Shown: in pieces, positions 13,802-15,902 of the stretch | How the letters are laid out: every line of letters begins with the position of its first letter | Position numbering within the stretch: position 1 is the stretch's first letter | Source of the DNA: Pseudomonadota bacterium | GTDB taxonomy: Bacteria > Pseudomonadota > Alphaproteobacteria > Reyranellales > Reyranellaceae | Assembly: GCA_023436825.1 (NCBI GenBank) | Contig: JAEZHS010000209.1 | Coordinates: 1-15,902, forward strand | Length of the DNA stretch: 15,902 bases | Direction: 5' to 3' | Translations under genes and position numbers: made by a program | Notes under the pieces: generated by a model | Told to the model about the DNA's origin: nothing | The model's database searches: none | Seen by the model: only the letters and a program-made list of their open reading frames with translations

Positions 13802-13870
13802 GCGACTGAGAACCGTTCTCTGAAAAATCTGCGCGCAACGCTCTCAGGCGCGCAAGTCGTTCTCAGTCGC
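13802..13870. promoter_or_regulatory. Nested inverted repeats upstream of bfr, candidate iron-regulatory region
   Basis: GCGACTGAGAAC (13802-13813) is the exact reverse complement of GTTCTCAGTCGC (13859-13870). Between them TGCGCGC (13830-13836) and GCGCGCA (13848-13854) form a second exact pair. The left arm is also half of its own palindrome GAGAAC-C-GTTCTC (13808-13820), containing AGAA-N3-TTCT, the core of the Irr iron-control element in rhizobia. This palindrome is 78-90 bp upstream of the bfr ATG, a reasonable operator position. Regulator identity is inference. Confidence 0.45.
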
Positions 13871-13890
13871 TCGTATTCGGAGCTCTCCTG

Positions 13891-13929
13891 CCCCGCGCTG
13901 GATCGCGGCTGACGCGACTCGGCGCGGGG
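13891..13929. repeat. GC-rich nested stem-loop in the bfr-sodB gap
   Basis: CCCCGCGC (13891-13898) pairs exactly with GCGCGGGG (13922-13929), and inside, TCGCG (13903-13907) pairs with CGCGA (13913-13917) around GCTGA. This gives an 8-bp stem, a small internal loop, a 5-bp stem and a 5-base loop. A weaker imperfect inverted repeat follows around 13955-13973. I find no supported gene between 13731 and 14156. This could be a dispersed palindromic repeat or a transcription-blocking hairpin insulating two divergent genes. Confidence 0.5.
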
Positions 13930-14039
13930 TCCAGAAGACGACGTGGCGGCCTGCTCTCGGCGAATGCCGGAGACGACAGGAATCCCCGAAATCGTTGCGC
14001 GCGAACTCGCCGCAGGCCACCAGCATCACCTTTCTGCCA

Positions 14040-14057
14040 AGGTTGCCGTGGCAACCT
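14040..14057. promoter_or_regulatory. 8-bp inverted repeat upstream of sodB
   Basis: AGGTTGCC-GT-GGCAACCT is an exact inverted repeat with a two-base centre, 100-117 bases upstream of the sodB ATG. The short spacer fits a dimeric regulator site better than an RNA hairpin. No regulator can be named. Confidence 0.35.
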
Positions 14058-14119
14058 GCCACCGTCCGGCATGCCGCAACGTCGGCACAAGTCGGACGTT
14101 CACCAACCATCCACAGCCC

Positions 14120-14139
14120 ACCCGACATGTTCGTCGGGT
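14120..14139 (+). promoter_or_regulatory. Leader hairpin directly before the sodB ribosome-binding site
   Basis: ACCCGAC-ATGTTC-GTCGGGT forms a perfect 7-bp stem with a six-base loop ending five bases before the GGAG that serves the sodB ATG at 14157. In the mRNA it could affect ribosome access or stability. Structure seen; role not known. Confidence 0.4.
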
Positions 14140-14156
14140 TAGCCGGAGTAAGCGTC

Positions 14157-14768
14157 ATGCCTTTGGACAAAGGAAAGCCCCCCTTCACCCTCCCCAAGCT
14201 CCCTTACGCCGAGGACGCGCTCGCGCCCGTCATCTCTGCCAAGACCATCTCGTTCCACTACGGCAAGCATCACAAGGCTTACGTCGACAAGCTGAACGAG
14301 CTCATCGAAGGCACCCCCTATGCCAGCCTGACCATCGAGGAGATCGTCAAGAAGTCGGTCAAGGACGAGAAGGGCAAGGCGATCTTCAACAACGCCGCCC
14401 AGGCGTGGAACCACGATTTCTACTGGCACTCCATGGCCCCCAAGGGCGGTGCCCCGGCCGGCAAGATCAAGAAGGCCCTGGAAGACAGCTTTGGCAGCGT
14501 CGATGACTTCAACAAGGCCTTCAAGGCGGCAGCCGTCGGCCAGTTCGGCAGCGGCTGGGCATGGCTGGTCGCCAAGGGCGGCAAGCTCGCCATCGAGACC
14601 ACCGCGAACGCCGACACGCCGATCGCCCATGGCGGCAAGCCCCTGCTGGTCGCCGACGTGTGGGAGCACGCCTACTACCTCGATTTCCAGAACCGCCGGC
14701 CGGATCACGTGCAGGCGTGGCTGGACAAGCTCGCCAACTGGTCGTTCGCCGAGGAGAACCTAGGCTAG
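14157..14768 (+). CDS. sodB: Superoxide dismutase, iron type
   Basis: A 203-residue Fe/Mn superoxide dismutase that converts superoxide to hydrogen peroxide and oxygen in the cytoplasm. Metal ligands are His34 (ISFHYGKHH), His86 (AWNHDFYWH), Asp167 and His171 (DVWEHAYY). Gln82 in NNAAQAWNH comes from the N-terminal half, and NADTP replaces the Mn-type NQDSP, so the enzyme is probably iron-specific. The ATG at 14157 has GGAG about nine bases upstream; the frame is open further upstream but has no SOD homology or signal peptide. It is divergent from bfr and 36 bp upstream of a DUF3309 gene. The last eight codons, including the stop, are duplicated in tandem just after the gene. Confidence 0.96.
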   Translation: MPLDKGKPPFTLPKLPYAEDALAPVISAKTISFHYGKHHKAYVDKLNELIEGTPYASLTIEEIVKKSVKDEKGKAIFNNAAQAWNHDFYWHSMAPKGGAPAGKIKKALEDSFGSVDDFNKAFKAAAVGQFGSGWAWLVAKGGKLAIETTANADTPIAHGGKPLLVADVWEHAYYLDFQNRRPDHVQAWLDKLANWSFAEENLG

Positions 14769-14792
14769 TTCGCCGAGGAGAACCTCGGCTAG
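14745..14792 (+). repeat. 24-bp tandem duplication of the sodB 3' end
   Basis: Bases 14745-14768 encode FAEENLG and the TAG stop of sodB. Bases 14769-14792 repeat them with a single change (A to C at the equivalent of 14762), encoding the same seven residues and stop again. The second copy is untranslated, since the first TAG is intact, and lies just before the ribosome-binding site of the DUF3309 gene. Confidence 0.95.
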
Positions 14793-14804
14793 AAAGGAGC
14801 GCAC

Positions 14805-14960
14805 ATGCTGGGCACCATCCTTCTGATCATTCTCATCCTGATCCTGATCGGTGCCCTGCCGACCTGGCCTTACAGCAGCGGCTGGGGCTACTACCCGAGC
14901 GGCGGCGCCGGCCTGATCCTGATCATCGTGATCATCCTGCTGCTGATGGGACGCATCTGA
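14805..14960 (+). CDS. DUF3309 small membrane protein
   Basis: A 51-residue protein with two hydrophobic segments (about 3-18 and 36-48) joined by a short aromatic and Gly-rich stretch, TWPYSSGWGYYPSGG (20-34). This is the recognisable DUF3309 layout: MLGTILLIILILILIGALP, then WGYYPSGGAGLILIIVIILL. The function of the family is unknown. AAAGGAG six bases before the ATG is a strong ribosome-binding site. It follows sodB by 36 bp in the same direction and is probably cotranscribed, which suggests an envelope or stress role by context only. A GGGACG/CGTCCC hairpin (14948-14966) spans its stop codon. Confidence 0.85.
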   Translation: MLGTILLIILILILIGALPTWPYSSGWGYYPSGGAGLILIIVIILLLMGRI

Positions 14961-14984
14961 CGTCCCGTCGGCGGCAGGCCATCA

Positions 14985-15902
14985 TCAGTACCGGAATGTC
15001 ACGTTGATCGAACCGAACTGCGTCCAGCGGTTCTGCTCGTAGAAATCCGGCGTGCGCAGCACCTGAGTATAGGTGAGACGCACGCCGTGATAGCTGATGG
15101 CGATGCCCGCCTGGGCTTCGCCGACGAACGGCCGGTGCGACACCCGCAGACTGTTGCCGTCGGTATTGCCGTCGAGAAAGATGTTGCGGCCGACCGCTTG
15201 GCCGTCGACGCCGGCAAACAGATACCAGCCGAAGCTGCCATCGCCGATGAAAGCCTCCGAACCGGGGAGAGCCGGTCTCGGCCGCGGCGGCCCGAAATCA
15301 TCGCGCAGGTTCTTGCCGATTCGGACCGTGCCGCCGACATCGCCATAGATCGCCACGTTGCCCAGCGCCGCGCCGATGCGTGGGACGAAATCGACCTCGA
15401 GCTTGGGATCGTCGAACACGACCGTACGGCCGGTGCGCCAGCGCCGCTCGAAGCCAATGCCGATCGTGGGCTCGTTGTGCAGTTGATTGGCCCAGCCGTT
15501 GGCCTGGGCGACGCCGATCAGATTATGGAAATTGTTCTGCACGAACTCACCGCCCGCCGCCGGTCCGATCACGCCAAGGTCGAGCTGCAGCGTGTCGAGC
15601 CGTACCGGCTCCTGGCGCCCAGTCTTCTCGTCACGGCGCTTGTAGGTGTACTGCAGGGCGAAGCTGGCATAGAGCCACGCCGCATAGGGCCGATCGTTGA
15701 AGATGGGCTGTGACGCGAACGTGTCATCGGGCGTGTAGATGTTCTGGCCGAACGACACGCCGACGCGGCGGACCACCGAGTCCGATTGCGGCTCGCCGAA
15801 AAAGGTCGGCACCGTGGTCATGGCGACGATCCCGGGCGGCATGGCGGTGAGCGCCGGCGACAGCCAGCCGATGCGCACACCGTTGGTGTAGTCGCGGTCG
15901 GT
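14985..15902 (-). CDS. lpxR: LpxR-like outer-membrane lipid A 3'-O-deacylase, 5' end outside window
   Basis: The C-terminal 305 codons of an outer-membrane beta-barrel of the LpxR (DUF2219) family, which removes the 3'-acyloxyacyl group of lipid A at the cell surface. The frame enters the window at TDRDYTNGVRIGW (15902-15864), matching the conserved D-x-x-Y-T-N-G near the family N-terminus. QNIYTPDD and NDRPYAAWLYAS follow. FVQNNFHNLIGV contains the His expected to be catalytic, and GWANQLHNEP is the next conserved block. The C-terminus alternates polar and hydrophobic residues and ends FRY, a typical barrel end. The signal peptide lies outside the window. It is convergent with the DUF3309 gene, 24 bp apart. 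Confidence 0.88.
   Translation of the reverse strand, partial: TDRDYTNGVRIGWLSPALTAMPPGIVAMTTVPTFFGEPQSDSVVRRVGVSFGQNIYTPDDTFASQPIFNDRPYAAWLYASFALQYTYKRRDEKTGRQEPVRLDTLQLDLGVIGPAAGGEFVQNNFHNLIGVAQANGWANQLHNEPTIGIGFERRWRTGRTVVFDDPKLEVDFVPRIGAALGNVAIYGDVGGTVRIGKNLRDDFGPPRPRPALPGSEAFIGDGSFGWYLFAGVDGQAVGRNIFLDGNTDGNSLRVSHRPFVGEAQAGIAISYHGVRLTYTQVLRTPDFYEQNRWTQFGSINVTFRY

Noticed and set aside
13995..14156. Upstream extension of the SOD frame as a signal peptide or added domain
   Set aside because: The 54 extra codons lack a signal-peptide pattern and cross the leader inverted repeat; the ATG at 14157 has a proper ribosome-binding site and matches the family N-terminus.

Overview
The window is dense, GC-rich chromosomal DNA, probably from an alphaproteobacterium. 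The pointers are the small DUF3309 protein, the rhizobial-style class III cyclase, the Tat/NMT1-type transporter, and many acyl-CoA and hot-dog-fold enzymes. A Rhodospirillales or Reyranella-like host is a guess from gene style, not a demonstrated assignment. I saw no tRNA, rRNA, CRISPR array, insertion sequence or phage gene.

Region 1 (1-5507, all minus strand). A methyltransferase, an ArnC/GtrB-like polyprenyl-phosphate glycosyltransferase and a 110-residue SMR/EamA-type membrane protein are packed end to end behind one candidate promoter. They are followed by a crotonase-fold protein and then a three-gene ABC importer (Tat-exported binding protein, ATPase, permease cut by the window edge). 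Divergently, on the plus strand (5568-7145), lies a polytopic GT-C-like membrane protein. Together the glycosyltransferase, small membrane protein and GT-C look like a three-part lipid-linked sugar system: charge, flip, transfer.

Region 2 (7146-9506). A roughly 135-bp intergenic repeat that can fold as a cloverleaf separates the GT-C gene from a tight minus-strand operon of MaoC dehydratase, glyoxalase-like protein and two hot-dog thioesterases. The genes overlap or abut, pointing to degradation of an unidentified acyl-CoA compound.

Region 3 (9590-12924). A class III nucleotide cyclase with a transmembrane anchor and a C-terminal domain of three Cys-paired repeats is broken by an apparent one-base loss. 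A convergent acyl-CoA dehydrogenase follows. Divergent from it by only 25 bp is a third thioesterase gene, also broken by an apparent one-base loss. Both breaks are at short G/C runs and in the same direction, so assembly error is a live alternative to real mutation.

Region 4 (12925-14960), iron and oxidative stress. bfd has a good sigma70-type promoter with a TGCGA-N5-TCGCA inverted repeat at the expected start site. It converges on bfr across a perfect hairpin. bfr and sodB are divergent across 426 bp rich in nested inverted repeats. The Bfr keeps its haem Met but has Ala at the position of ferroxidase ligand Glu127. sodB ends in a 24-bp tandem duplication of its last codons and is followed by a DUF3309 gene.

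Region 5 (14985-15902). The 3' part of an LpxR-like outer-membrane lipid A deacylase on the minus strand, running off the window.
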